A stretch of 56,735 nt of DNA from Thioalbus denitrificans (GTDB taxonomy: Bacteria; Pseudomonadota; Gammaproteobacteria; DSM-26407): positions 626,784-683,518 of the forward strand of contig NZ_QPJY01000002.1 in NCBI RefSeq assembly GCF_003337735.1, given 5' to 3'. The notes beneath the pieces are model-generated. The model ran no database searches, was not told the DNA's origin, and worked only from the letters and a program-made list of their open reading frames with translations. The number at the start of each line of letters is the position of its first letter. The stretch's first letter is position 1. The position numbers were made by a program, and so were the translations under genes. Positions 45,679-53,707 of the stretch are shown piece by piece.

Positions 45679-46038
45679 TTATTGCATTTGCCTTTGTATC
45701 GATTGCACAAGCCCATGCAACATGGCCGACAACTGTTTGAGCTCTGACATCATTTCTGCGGCCTGTTTATTCTGAATCAGGGATACCTGTTGAGCGATAT
45801 ACAGTTGGGTGCGCAATTCGGCTGCAGAGCCTTTGGCAATATTCAGGAATCGAACGAAATCGCGTGGGGTATCCCGTTCCGCACCCTCAGCGATATTGGA
45901 TGCGATGGAAACCGCAGCTCGGGTCATCTGGTCCTTGAGACCGTAGTCCTTGCATCCATTGAGTGCGGCGTAGACGTCGAGACACAGCCTGCAGGCGCGT
46001 TTCCAAACGTCCAGGTCTTCGAATGACTTGTAGGCCAT
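45679..46038 (-). CDS. Four-helix-bundle protein (23S rRNA IVP/Avd-like)
   Basis: 119 residues. [63 protein letters not shown] and [12 protein letters not shown] are family hallmarks. Preceded by GGAAGG. It is a common stand-alone gene in polysaccharide and diversity-generating regions; no reverse transcriptase or 23S sequence is near. Function unknown. Confidence 0.88.
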   Translation of the reverse strand: MAYKSFEDLDVWKRACRLCLDVYAALNGCKDYGLKDQMTRAAVSIASNIAEGAERDTPRDFVRFLNIAKGSAAELRTQLYIAQQVSLIQNKQAAEMMSELKQLSAMLHGLVQSIQRQMQ

Positions 46039-46242
46039 GGGTTTCCTTCCCTGGAATCAATGGCTGTTGGGGCTTCGGGCACGCTACCGCCCTGCCGGTG
46101 CGTTCCTTGCACAGCATGGGGCTGGTCCGATTTGGTGCTGCGCCCTGTCCTCCGGTGAGATGGAGGGTGTGTTCAATGGTTGAACGGTGGGGCTGGGTGG
46201 GTATTAAAACGCGTTGGTGTTACGGGATCAAGACGGATTTAC
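46039..46242. other. Gap upstream of the four-helix-bundle gene
   Basis: About 200 bp, no gene or repeat recognised; presumably holds a promoter. Continues into the 9-bp array. Confidence 0.4.
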
Positions 46243-46330
46243 GTGTTCCGTGTTCCGTGTTCCGTGTTCCGTGTTCCGTGTTCCGTGTTCCGTGTTCCGT
46301 GTTCCGTGTTCCGTGTTCCGTGTTCCGTGT
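46243..46330. repeat. 9-bp tandem array (GTGTTCCGT, ~10 copies)
   Basis: 88 bp of perfect repeats. The unit differs from the array at 42.9 kb by one base. Two-copy fragments of the same unit lie at about 2437-2453 and 44399-44415, both just upstream of genes. Confidence 0.95.
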
Positions 46331-46538
46331 GTGACCGTTGGCGATGCGGGAAGCCCCTATCGCCCCGGGGGCGGGCCTCCCACAGGCTTCGATCGGGCCA
46401 ACGGGGCCGGACAACCCTTGTGGGAGGCGCGCCCTCGCGGCGATTGCTCTTTCTGGTAAAGGCGGCCGGCGCTTCCGCACCGGCGGTTGCCTGTGGCACC
46501 GGGGCGGGTCTTCGACGGGCTTCGGCCGAACCACGGAG
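46331..46538. repeat. Reversed cassette remnants
   Basis: CGCCCCGGGGGCGGGCC hairpin and CGCGCCCTCGCGGCGATT module at about 46360-46445, followed by degenerate copies up to the hepT stop. Confidence 0.7.
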
Positions 46539-46967
46539 TCAGTGCAGATCGCTCTGGTTGAGGTTGGCGTAGTGGTCGGCGAGCTCTTCCAGTACGGGGA
46601 GTTTGTCTCTGATGAGTTGGAAGACCCGTTCGGAGTCCAGTTTGAGGTAGTCGTGAACCAGGATGTTGCGGAAACCCGCCAGGCCCTGCAGCTTCCGGTT
46701 GAGAGGTTCCGGCAGCAGTCCCGCTTCATGGAGCAGCCGGAAGATATCGGCATAGGTCTCTGGTTTCGAAAGACCCCGGTCGGCGATGATATGGCTGCCG
46801 ATGTCGAGCAGAATTTCCAGACCAAGCTGCAGATAGCGTTCACCAGCCCCGCGCAGGAGCGGATCGGACAGGTAGGCTACCTTTCCCTTCTTTTCGATGT
46901 CGCGCAGGTGGTGCAGGTATTCATCCAGCCGCTGCAGCCGCTCCGCCACCAGGTCCTTATCGACCAC
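46539..46967 (-). CDS. hepT: HepT-like HEPN toxin (DUF86)
   Basis: A 142-residue all-helical HEPN ribonuclease. GFRNILVHDYLKL contains R100-x4-H105-x-Y107, the RX4HXY catalytic motif, which MntA modifies on tyrosine. The GTG start (46965-46967) has GGAGG 8 nt upstream and overlaps mntA by 11 bp. Confidence 0.9.
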   Translation of the reverse strand: MVDKDLVAERLQRLDEYLHHLRDIEKKGKVAYLSDPLLRGAGERYLQLGLEILLDIGSHIIADRGLSKPETYADIFRLLHEAGLLPEPLNRKLQGLAGFRNILVHDYLKLDSERVFQLIRDKLPVLEELADHYANLNQSDLH

Positions 46968-47373
46968 GAGGAACCTCCGGTGCGACCCGGTTCGGGCGGG
47001 CACGTGTCTGCGTGCGGCGCAGGTAGGCGCTATCGAGATAATCGCGCAAGGTACGTGATTCGAACCGGACACGCTCATCGTGATGTTCCTTGAGCAACCG
47101 GCCATCGCGGATAACCCGATGTCGCAATAATAGAGGTGCGTCGTTGAGAACCACCAGGTCGACCTTGTCTGTCTTGAGAAGCCGATTCAGCTGTTCGAGC
47201 ATCTGCAATCGAAAGGTGAATAGATCGACATTCTGCGCCAGATGGACCGCGATGTCGAAGTCGCTCATGGGTCCATGAGTACCGCGGGCGCGGGAGCCGA
47301 AGAGGTAGGCGAACAGGACAGCCGGCTCCTCCCGCAGGAATTGACTAAGTGCTGATAGGTGGTCGCCATCCAT
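46957..47373 (-). CDS. mntA: MntA-like nucleotidyltransferase antitoxin
   Basis: 138 residues. LFGSRARGTHGPMSDFDIAVHL carries GS (26-27) and the metal aspartates D38 and D40 of minimal nucleotidyltransferases. Such proteins neutralise HepT by adding AMP to its active-site tyrosine. ATG 47371-47373. First gene of the module. Confidence 0.9.
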   Translation of the reverse strand: MDGDHLSALSQFLREEPAVLFAYLFGSRARGTHGPMSDFDIAVHLAQNVDLFTFRLQMLEQLNRLLKTDKVDLVVLNDAPLLLRHRVIRDGRLLKEHHDERVRFESRTLRDYLDSAYLRRTQTRARPNRVAPEVPRGR

Positions 47374-47542
47374 GTTGCAATCATCGCAACACTTTGCCGC
47401 TTTGCAAAGGGGCGACAGATATCGTGTTGATGCGCAATCGCCCCAGGGGCGGGCCTCCCGCAGCTTCGGTCGGGCCGCGGAACGAGCAGATGAATCTGCA
47501 CCTACGGGAGGGGCGACGTCCGCGGTGGTCTGTTGGGGTGTT
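47374..47542. repeat. Reversed cassette fragment after rfaH
   Basis: Holds GGCGGGCCTCCCGC and the GCAGATGAATCTGCAC palindrome (about 47440-47510), no gene. Begins 11 bp from the rfaH stop. Confidence 0.7.
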
Positions 47543-48043
47543 TCAGGCGCCGGCCGGGGCGATCTGGTGGCGGCTGAGGGTGATGCGGTTGGTGCGGCCC
47601 ATGAGGTCGAGCAGGAGGTGGACACGCTCCTCCGCCGTTTCGGCCTGGTAGATGGCCTGCAGGCCGGCGAGGCTGCCGTCGAGGATGGTGACGGCGTCGC
47701 CCCGGTTGAACACGGGGGCATCGGGGGTGTGGCAGCCGCCCTCCTCCGCCTGCATGAGGCCGTCGACGATGAGATCGGGGACGGGCTTGACCTCCATGCC
47801 GAACTTGACCAGGCCGGCCACGCCGCGGGTGGAGCGGATGGGGGCGGTGTTCTCGGTCTCGAGATCGACGCGGATGAAGAGGTAGCGGGGGAACAGCGGC
47901 TCGATGCGCTCCAGCCACTTGCCCCGGACGCGGCGGGAGGCGCGCAGCAGCGGCAGGTAGGTGCGGTAGTCCTGCCGGCAGAGCTGGGCCTCGGCCTCGC
48001 GCTCCTGGCGGGGCTTGGTGTGGATGGCGTACCAGTGTTCCAT
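47543..48043 (-). CDS. rfaH: RfaH-type transcription anti-terminator
   Basis: A 166-residue NusG paralogue. The NGN domain has WYAIHTKPRQEREAEAQL and FPRYLFIRVDLE. The C-terminal KOW segment has VFNRGDAVTILDGSLAGLQAIYQ. RfaH loads on RNA polymerase at ops sites and lets it read long envelope-polysaccharide operons. It is the promoter-proximal gene on the minus strand and reads into the EPS block, with a consensus-like promoter upstream. A sequence matching the enterobacterial ops core was not found upstream of the locus. Confidence 0.92.
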   Translation of the reverse strand: MEHWYAIHTKPRQEREAEAQLCRQDYRTYLPLLRASRRVRGKWLERIEPLFPRYLFIRVDLETENTAPIRSTRGVAGLVKFGMEVKPVPDLIVDGLMQAEEGGCHTPDAPVFNRGDAVTILDGSLAGLQAIYQAETAEERVHLLLDLMGRTNRITLSRHQIAPAGA

Positions 48044-48080
48044 GGGGCGGTCTGCGCTCGAGTCCGTTCAACGAGTGAAC

Positions 48081-48110
48081 ACAATAGGAAGGGCGCAGGG
48101 AGAGTGTCAA
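48081..48110 (-). promoter_or_regulatory. Candidate rfaH promoter
   Basis: Minus strand TTGACA (48105-48110), 18-bp spacer, TATTGT (48081-48086). Leads to a start near 48074 about 30 bp before the rfaH start codon. Confidence 0.7.
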
Positions 48111-48556
48111 TGGGCGATTTCTCACAACGGAGATGGCAGATATAGGGCAGATCCGGCGAAAAATGCGAATAGCATGTGCATTCAATCTCAGCAGGAAAGA
48201 TTGGGGGGACCGAGGCTATGTCCGTCTGCCCTTATCAACTATCCTTTCCCTTCAGAGCGGCAAACAGGTCCCGCGGCATTTAGCCGCAGCTGTTGTGCAT
48301 TCCAGCAGTTCACCGTGTTCGGACTGTGTATTGAGATCCACAGGGGATGGCTCCCGTCCCTTCTTTCGTTGTAGCAACAGGGTGGGCGATGGGCTGCCAA
48401 CGAGCGGCTGTTGACCTCTCCCCCATCACGACGTCGTCTCCAGCCACCCGCGGGGGGCGCGGTCATCATTTTTTGCATCTGTTACGGATTGACACATTCG
48501 GTTAACATGGCAACCGCACAGTGGGGTGCGTTTTGACTGCCTTTGGAGACGTGACA
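48111..48556. other. Divergent intergenic region rfaH/wecA
   Basis: About 450 bp without a credible gene or dispersed repeat. TTGACA at 48489-48494 is well formed, but no good -10 follows it at 16-18 bp, so the wecA promoter is unassigned. Confidence 0.5.
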
Positions 48557-49678
48557 ATGGATGTCCGTTACATGGACTTGTTGCCTTTTGCCGTTGCCTT
48601 CGGGGTGACGGTTCTGCTGATCCTGGTGTTGCGTCCCCTGGCGTTCCGGATCGGGCTTGTGGACGAACCCGGCGGCCGCAAGGATCATGCCCACGACACG
48701 CCGCTCGTGGGCGGCATCGCGCTGTTCTGCGGTTTCTTCTTCGCGGTTCTCCTGGTCGACGGGGCGCTGGCGCCCTACAAGCCGCTGTTCGCCGGCGGGG
48801 CGCTGCTGCTCATCGTCGGCATCCTCGACGACTTTCGCGAGCTCCCGGCCTGGATCCGGTTCGCGGCCCAGATAGCCGCGGCGCTGATGATGACCCAGTG
48901 GGGCGGCGTGGTGGTGGAGGATCTCGGCTTCCTCCTCGGCCGCGACGAGCTGGCGCTGGGCCCGTGGGCGGTGCCGTTCACCGTCTTCGGCGTGGTGGGG
49001 GTCATCAACGCCGTCAACATGTGCGACGGCCTCGACGGGCTGGCCGGCACGCTCTCCCTGCTGGCGCTGGTGTTCATGGCCCTGGCGGCCTTTGCCGCTG
49101 GCGACGGCGCCCACACTTCCCTGCTGATGATCCTGGCCGCGGCGGTGCTCGGCTTTCTCGCCTTCAACTACCGCATCCCGGGCCGCCGGCGGGCGCTGGT
49201 GTTCCTGGGCGATGCCGGCAGCATGTTCCTCGGCTTCTGCCTGGCGTGGTTCCTGGTGGCGCTGACCCAGGATCCGAATGCGTCCATCGCCCCGGTGACC
49301 GCCCTGTGGCTGGTGGCCATCCCGCTGCTCGACACGGTGAGCCTGATGCTGCGGCGGGTGATGAAGGGCCGCTCGCCCTTCGCCCCCGACCGGGAGCATT
49401 TCCACCATATCCTGCTGGTGGCCGGTTACTCGGTCTCCCGGGCGGTGCTGATGATCGCGGTGCTCTCCACCCTGCTGGCGCTGTTCGGGTTGGCCGGGCT
49501 GTGGTCGTCCGTGGATCAGTGGGTGATGTTCTACGCCTTCGCCGGCCTGTTCCTGCTCTATTTCTGGGGTGTGCGGCATGCCTGGAGGGTGATGCGGGTG
49601 TTGCCGAAGCCCGGAGGCCGGCAGGTGGCAGGGGCCGGGCAGGCGCATGGGGCGCTGGCGCAGCGGGAGGTGGAGTGA
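48557..49678 (+). CDS. Undecaprenyl-phosphate N-acetylhexosaminyl-1-phosphate transferase (WecA-like)
   Basis: A 373-residue, roughly 11-helix membrane enzyme of the PNPT family. KDHAHDTPLVGGIALF, LIVGILDDFRELP (DD metal site), INAVNMCDGLDGLAG and VFLGDAGSMFLGF are the canonical motifs, and EHFHHILL is the H-x-H-H loop of WecA. Starts the lipid-linked repeat unit by adding a sugar phosphate to undecaprenyl phosphate; it is the only initiating enzyme in the window. ATG 48557 chosen by homology to the N-terminal helix; an upstream GTG is open. Confidence 0.9.
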   Translation: MDVRYMDLLPFAVAFGVTVLLILVLRPLAFRIGLVDEPGGRKDHAHDTPLVGGIALFCGFFFAVLLVDGALAPYKPLFAGGALLLIVGILDDFRELPAWIRFAAQIAAALMMTQWGGVVVEDLGFLLGRDELALGPWAVPFTVFGVVGVINAVNMCDGLDGLAGTLSLLALVFMALAAFAAGDGAHTSLLMILAAAVLGFLAFNYRIPGRRRALVFLGDAGSMFLGFCLAWFLVALTQDPNASIAPVTALWLVAIPLLDTVSLMLRRVMKGRSPFAPDREHFHHILLVAGYSVSRAVLMIAVLSTLLALFGLAGLWSSVDQWVMFYAFAGLFLLYFWGVRHAWRVMRVLPKPGGRQVAGAGQAHGALAQREVE

Positions 49679-50235
49679 TTCGGGTGATGAATTGAAGGGA
49701 CAGGATTTACAGGATTGACGGGATTTGTAGATAGACAGGATTGACAGGATTTTTTGTTGATGTTTGTGCTGGGCGTGGGTGCCCCACAGGATGTGAGGCG
49801 GGTGGTAGAGACTGGGCGTGGTTCACCCCCTCCCCAACCCTCCCCCTGAGGTGGAGGGAGTAAAAGCCTGAGGCACACGCCCGGGGCACGGCATGCTCTG
49901 CTCCCCCTCCCCTTGCGGGAGGGGGCTGGGGGGAGGGGGCATCGCAGTACTCTGGAATGGGCGGGATTGACAGGATTTTCCCTCTGGGTTGAGGGGCTGC
50001 GGTTGGATGAGGGTTTGTGGGTTCTGGCCCGGGCCCTATCGCCCCGGGGGCGGGCCTCCCACAGGCTGCGCTCGGGCCGCCGGGGTGTGCAGATGAATCT
50101 GCACCTACGGGTGGGGTGGCCTCGCGGCGATTTCCACCCAATGGAGGGGAAACAGCGCCCTGGTGGTGCGGGAATGCACCAACGCTGGAAACGGCCCTAC
50201 AATTCCTGCAGAACAGTCTGCCTGGAGCTGCGGGG
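49679..50235. repeat. Intergenic repeat block (557 bp)
   Basis: CCTGT-type repeats follow the wecA stop directly. Then comes a reversed copy of the 190-bp element also found at 6900-7090 (here about 49750-49945), more CCTGT repeats, and a full reversed cassette (about 50035-50140). 50140-50235 is non-repetitive and ends in the ribosome site of the next gene. Confidence 0.82.
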
Positions 50236-51261
50236 ATGAAGTTGTTGCCGGGAATTGTGTTGCTGCTCGTCTGTACCGTCGCCGCGGCGGGTGAGGTTGA
50301 GCGGCGTATCGCGGCGGCGCGGGCGCTGGAGGCAGATGCCGCGGAGGCCGGGTCGGTGGCGCTGATCGAGGCCTGGCGGGCGGTGGTGGCGCTGGAGCCG
50401 AAGAACGAGGCCGCGCGCCAGGCGCTGGCGGAGACGGCCTGGGCGCTGGCGGCGAAAATCGAGGCGGCGGAGGCGATCGAACAGACGCACGCGGCGCTGG
50501 AGTACGAGGCGCGCATCGTGGAGCGGCTGGCCGACACCCTCTGGCGCACGGAGCGTGATGCCGAGGCGGGCGATGGGCGCGCCCAGCTTGCGCTCGGTGT
50601 CTTCCTCCGGCACGGCCTGCTGGCCGAGGCCGACGAGAAGAAGGCGTGCGATGCCTACAGCCGCGCCGCGCAGTCCGGTGTGGCGGCGGGCCAGTATCGC
50701 GCGGCGCTCTGCGTTTCGGCGGACGATCCGGCCCGGGCGCTGGAGCTGACGCGCCAGGCCGCGGCGGGCGGTCATGCCGCCGCCCAGCACCTGCTGGCCG
50801 AGCGCCTGCTGGCGGAGCAGCCGCCCCGGACCGAGGAGGCGTTCCAGTGGGCGGAGCGTTCGGCGGCGCAGGGCCGGGTGAGTGTCTTGAGCCTGCTGGG
50901 CTGGATGTTCGCCGGCGGGCATGGAGTGAAGAAGGATGCGGTGCGCGCCGCGAGCCTCTACCGCGAGGCGGCCGAGGCCGGCAGCGCCAGCGCCCGCAAC
51001 AACCTGGGCGAGTTGTACGAGACCGGCGAAGGCGTGGCGAAGGACCCCGGCACCGCGGTGGGCTGGTATACCCGCGCGGCGGAACAGGGGTACGCCCCGG
51101 CCCAGTACAACCTGGCGCGGATGATAGCCGGTGGCACCGGGGTTAAGCGGGATGATTGCGCGGCGCGCGGCTGGCTCGGGCGGGCGAAGGCGCAGGGATT
51201 CGAGATTGCCGGGACCATGCTGGAGTGGATGGACCGGGAGAAGCGGTGCCCAGGGAAATAG
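50236..51261 (+). CDS. Secreted Sel1-repeat (TPR-like) protein
   Basis: 341 residues. The signal peptide is MKLLPGIVLLLVCTVAAAGEV. An alanine-rich helical part follows (about 25-110), then five to six Sel1 repeats (about 110-335), e.g. AQLALGVFLRHGLLAEADEKKA, ARNNLGELYETGEGVAKDP and AQYNLARMIAGGTGVKRDD. Periplasmic scaffold-like protein; AlgK-type Sel1 proteins help polysaccharide export, but no lipobox is present here. ATG follows GGAG. Confidence 0.82.
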   Translation: MKLLPGIVLLLVCTVAAAGEVERRIAAARALEADAAEAGSVALIEAWRAVVALEPKNEAARQALAETAWALAAKIEAAEAIEQTHAALEYEARIVERLADTLWRTERDAEAGDGRAQLALGVFLRHGLLAEADEKKACDAYSRAAQSGVAAGQYRAALCVSADDPARALELTRQAAAGGHAAAQHLLAERLLAEQPPRTEEAFQWAERSAAQGRVSVLSLLGWMFAGGHGVKKDAVRAASLYREAAEAGSASARNNLGELYETGEGVAKDPGTAVGWYTRAAEQGYAPAQYNLARMIAGGTGVKRDDCAARGWLGRAKAQGFEIAGTMLEWMDREKRCPGK

Positions 51262-51425
51262 TGGTTGTGGTGCGCGCTATCGCCCCGGGGCGGGCCTCCC
51301 ACAGGCTTCGAACGGGCCGGTGGAGTGTGCAGATGAATCTGCACCTACGGGAGGGGCGCCCTCGCCGCGATTGATTTTGAATGGACAGGTTTGTAAACAG
51401 CTATTGAAACATCGGCGTTTCGCTT
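51262..51425. repeat. Reversed cassette without CCTGT arm
   Basis: REP hairpin, GTGCAGATGAATCTGCAC palindrome and GGGCGCCCTCGCCGCGATT module (51280-51370). The remainder leads into a promoter. Confidence 0.75.
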
Positions 51426-51454
51426 TTGTGACATGTCGCAAATTTATTTATGTA
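51426..51454 (+). promoter_or_regulatory. Candidate sigma-70 promoter of the 51.5-53.3 kb pair
   Basis: TTGTGA (51426-51431), 17-bp spacer, TATGTA (51449-51454) within an AT-rich stretch. About 90 nt of leader before the first gene. Confidence 0.55.
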
Positions 51455-51551
51455 TGTCCCGTCAGGGCAACATGAAACACTGATCTCGTTGCCACGACAT
51501 GCTAGGCTTTGGTCTACCAGTAAACATGGATTTTCCACGGGAGTTCAGGAT

Positions 51552-52016
51552 ATGAACAAATCGCGCATTCCCGGCTGGCTGCTTGCAGGGACGCTGGCCT
51601 TCGGCCTGCCTGCTGCGGCGCAGGCCATCACGGTTTCACCCGGCATGGACCAGGCGGCGCTCACCGCGGCCGTGGCCGATGCCAAGGCGGCCAACGAATC
51701 CCTCGCCTCCATCGCCCAGGCGCTGCTCGACGCGGGCATCAGCCCCGGTGACGTGACCCAGGCCCTGCTCGAGGCGGGCTTCGGCGCCGCCGAAGTGGTC
51801 TCCACGGTCATCGGGCTCGCCGGAAACGACGCCACCATCGAGGTGGTGAGCCGCGCCGCCTTCCTGACCGGCACCTCCGCCATCGAGATCATCCGCACCG
51901 CGGCGCTCGACGCGGGCGCGGACAGCGGCGATGTGGAGGAAGGACTGGCCCAGGCCGGCGTGAACGACATGAAGCCGGCTGCCGGCGCCCCCGGCGGCGT
52001 CGCCAGCGATAGCTGA
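51552..52016 (+). CDS. Secreted helical-repeat protein of unknown function
   Basis: A 154-residue protein with signal peptide MNKSRIPGWLLAGTLAFGLPAAAQA. The mature part is a run of short amphipathic helices in an irregular repeat: SIAQALLDAGISPGDVTQAL, LEAGFGAAEVVSTVIGLAG and IIRTAALDAGADSGDVEEGL. It is rich in Ala and Gly and lacks Cys. I do not recognise a family. It sits 56 bp upstream of the beta-barrel gene on the same strand, likely one transcript, so a periplasmic role in export is possible. Confidence 0.6.
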   Translation: MNKSRIPGWLLAGTLAFGLPAAAQAITVSPGMDQAALTAAVADAKAANESLASIAQALLDAGISPGDVTQALLEAGFGAAEVVSTVIGLAGNDATIEVVSRAAFLTGTSAIEIIRTAALDAGADSGDVEEGLAQAGVNDMKPAAGAPGGVASDS

Positions 52017-52072
52017 CAGGCCCCATGACCCAGACCGCTTCCGACGCTCAGCCTAAAGGAATAGTCGCCGTG

Positions 52073-53287
52073 ATGATCAAGAAACAGATTGCCCTGGGCG
52101 TGGCGCTGGCCTGCAGCGCCGGCGCCGCCTCCGCCCTGGAGCCGAACGGGATTCCCTTCGGCCCCTTCCGCGCCTACCCCTCGCTCTCCTACGACCTCAA
52201 GTACGAGGACAACGTCTACCGTACCGAGAGCAACGAGCAGGATGCGTGGGTGAACGTTCTTACCCCGGCCATCGAGCTGCGCGGCCTGAGCGGCCCCAAC
52301 GCCTACGTGCTCGGCTATGAACTCAGCAAGGCCTGGTACAGCGAGGATGGCGGCCGGAACGACTTCCTCCACCAGCGACTCTATGCGAACGCGGCCCTGG
52401 AGTTCGCCACCCGCCACCACCTGGACCTGAACTACGAGTTCAAGGATGCAACCGATCCCCGCGGCACTGATTTCGAGGCCGACGAGGTGGTGGACGTGGT
52501 GCGCGACACCGCTGCCGGCACCGACGTGGACGAGTGGCACCAGCACCAACTGGGCGGCACCTATGCTTTCGGTACCCCTGGAAATCGCGGCCGGCTGGAG
52601 CTGCACGCCGACCAGGCCTGGCGCCGCTACGACAACAACGGCCAGGAGTACCGCGACCGCGACGCCACCACCCTGGGCGCCACCTTCTACGCCCGGGTGA
52701 TGCCCAAGACCTCGCTGCTGTTCGAGGTGGCCCAGACCGACATTGACTATGTGAACGAAGGGGCTGCCCCTCCGGGATCCACCAGCCTCGACAGCACCGA
52801 GCGCCGCTACCTGGCCGGCGTCACCTGGGACGCCACGGCCAAGACCACCGGTACCGCCAAGGTGGGCTACCTGACCAAGGACTTCGACGACGGCAGCCGT
52901 GACGACTTCAGCGGCAGCAGTTGGGAAGTGGGCGTCACCTGGCGGCCCCTCACCTACTCCGCCGTGGACCTGACCACTTCCCGCTCCACCAGCGAGCAGA
53001 CCACCGGCACCGACGATTACGTGCTGACGAAGGACTTCGGCATCGCCTGGACCCACGACTGGGGCGTGCGCCTCAGCACGAAGTTCGACGCCAAGTGGGC
53101 CTGGGACGAGTACAACACCACCGACCGCGAGGACGACCGCTCCACATACGGCATGGGGCTCACCTACGCCCTCAACCGCTGGCTGGATCTGGGTGCGAGC
53201 TACCGCTACCTGGAGCGCGACTCCAGCGCGGCCGGCAAGGACTACGACAACAACACCTTCATGCTGACCGTCAAGGCGGCGCTGTAG
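52073..53287 (+). CDS. Outer-membrane beta-barrel protein of the EPS locus (BBP2-like)
   Basis: 404 residues. Signal peptide MIKKQIALGVALACSAGAASA, then alternating amphipathic strands ending in FMLTVKAAL, a C-terminal outer-membrane signature. Aromatic-rich strands such as YPSLSYDLKYEDNVYRTE recall the BBP2 family of EPS-associated outer-membrane proteins. Ribosome site AAGGA fits ATG 52073 or the adjacent GTG. A strong terminator follows at 53321. May be the export pore or accessory, complementing the short Wza-like protein. Confidence 0.82.
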   Translation: MIKKQIALGVALACSAGAASALEPNGIPFGPFRAYPSLSYDLKYEDNVYRTESNEQDAWVNVLTPAIELRGLSGPNAYVLGYELSKAWYSEDGGRNDFLHQRLYANAALEFATRHHLDLNYEFKDATDPRGTDFEADEVVDVVRDTAAGTDVDEWHQHQLGGTYAFGTPGNRGRLELHADQAWRRYDNNGQEYRDRDATTLGATFYARVMPKTSLLFEVAQTDIDYVNEGAAPPGSTSLDSTERRYLAGVTWDATAKTTGTAKVGYLTKDFDDGSRDDFSGSSWEVGVTWRPLTYSAVDLTTSRSTSEQTTGTDDYVLTKDFGIAWTHDWGVRLSTKFDAKWAWDEYNTTDREDDRSTYGMGLTYALNRWLDLGASYRYLERDSSAAGKDYDNNTFMLTVKAAL

Positions 53288-53320
53288 GTTTGTTGGCGTA
53301 ACCGGAACGGGCTGTGCAGG

Positions 53321-53349
53321 GAAGCCTCCCCGCGGGGAGGCTTCTTTTT
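53321..53349 (+). terminator. Terminator after the beta-barrel gene
   Basis: Perfect GAAGCCTCCCC / GGGGAGGCTTC stem with a short central CG followed by TTTTT. Confidence 0.93.
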
Positions 53350-53680
53350 GCTGGCTGCGAAATGATTTTTTCAATAGACAGGATTTACGGGATTTCTCAG
53401 GATTGACAGGATTTTTCCCTCAGGGTTGAGGGACTGCGGGTGGATGAGGGTGCGCGGGCATTGACCTGGGCCCTATCGCCCCGGGGGCGGGCCTCCCACA
53501 GGCTTCGGTCGGGCCACCGGGGTGTGCAGATGAATCTGCACCTACGGGAGGGTCGCCTTTGCGGCGATTTGCTCTCCGGGAGTGAAAGGAAGAAATTCAG
53601 CCAGGCGGCCCTGAGAGACGCCGGCCACACCAGGGATGGTTCCATGATGGTACCTTGTTCGCATCAAACTGCATTGAACG
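53350..53680. repeat. Reversed cassette between the beta-barrel and export genes
   Basis: CCTGT-type repeats from 53375, a REP hairpin near 53475 and the GTGCAGATGAATCTGCAC palindrome near 53522. 53600-53680 should hold the promoter for the export genes, but none is clear. Confidence 0.75.
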
Positions 53681-53707
53681 ATGTCTGATAGGAGCGCTGT
53701 CATCAGC

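Noticed and set aside
45679-46038. Diversity-generating retroelement (Avd-like protein)
   Set aside because: No reverse transcriptase, template repeat or variable repeat found nearby.
48489-48520. Promoter for wecA from TTGACA at 48489
   Set aside because: No acceptable -10 hexamer at 16-18 bp spacing.
51480-51520. Sigma-54 promoter before the 51.5-kb gene
   Set aside because: The GTTGCCACGACATGCT stretch lacks the essential GG of the -24 element.
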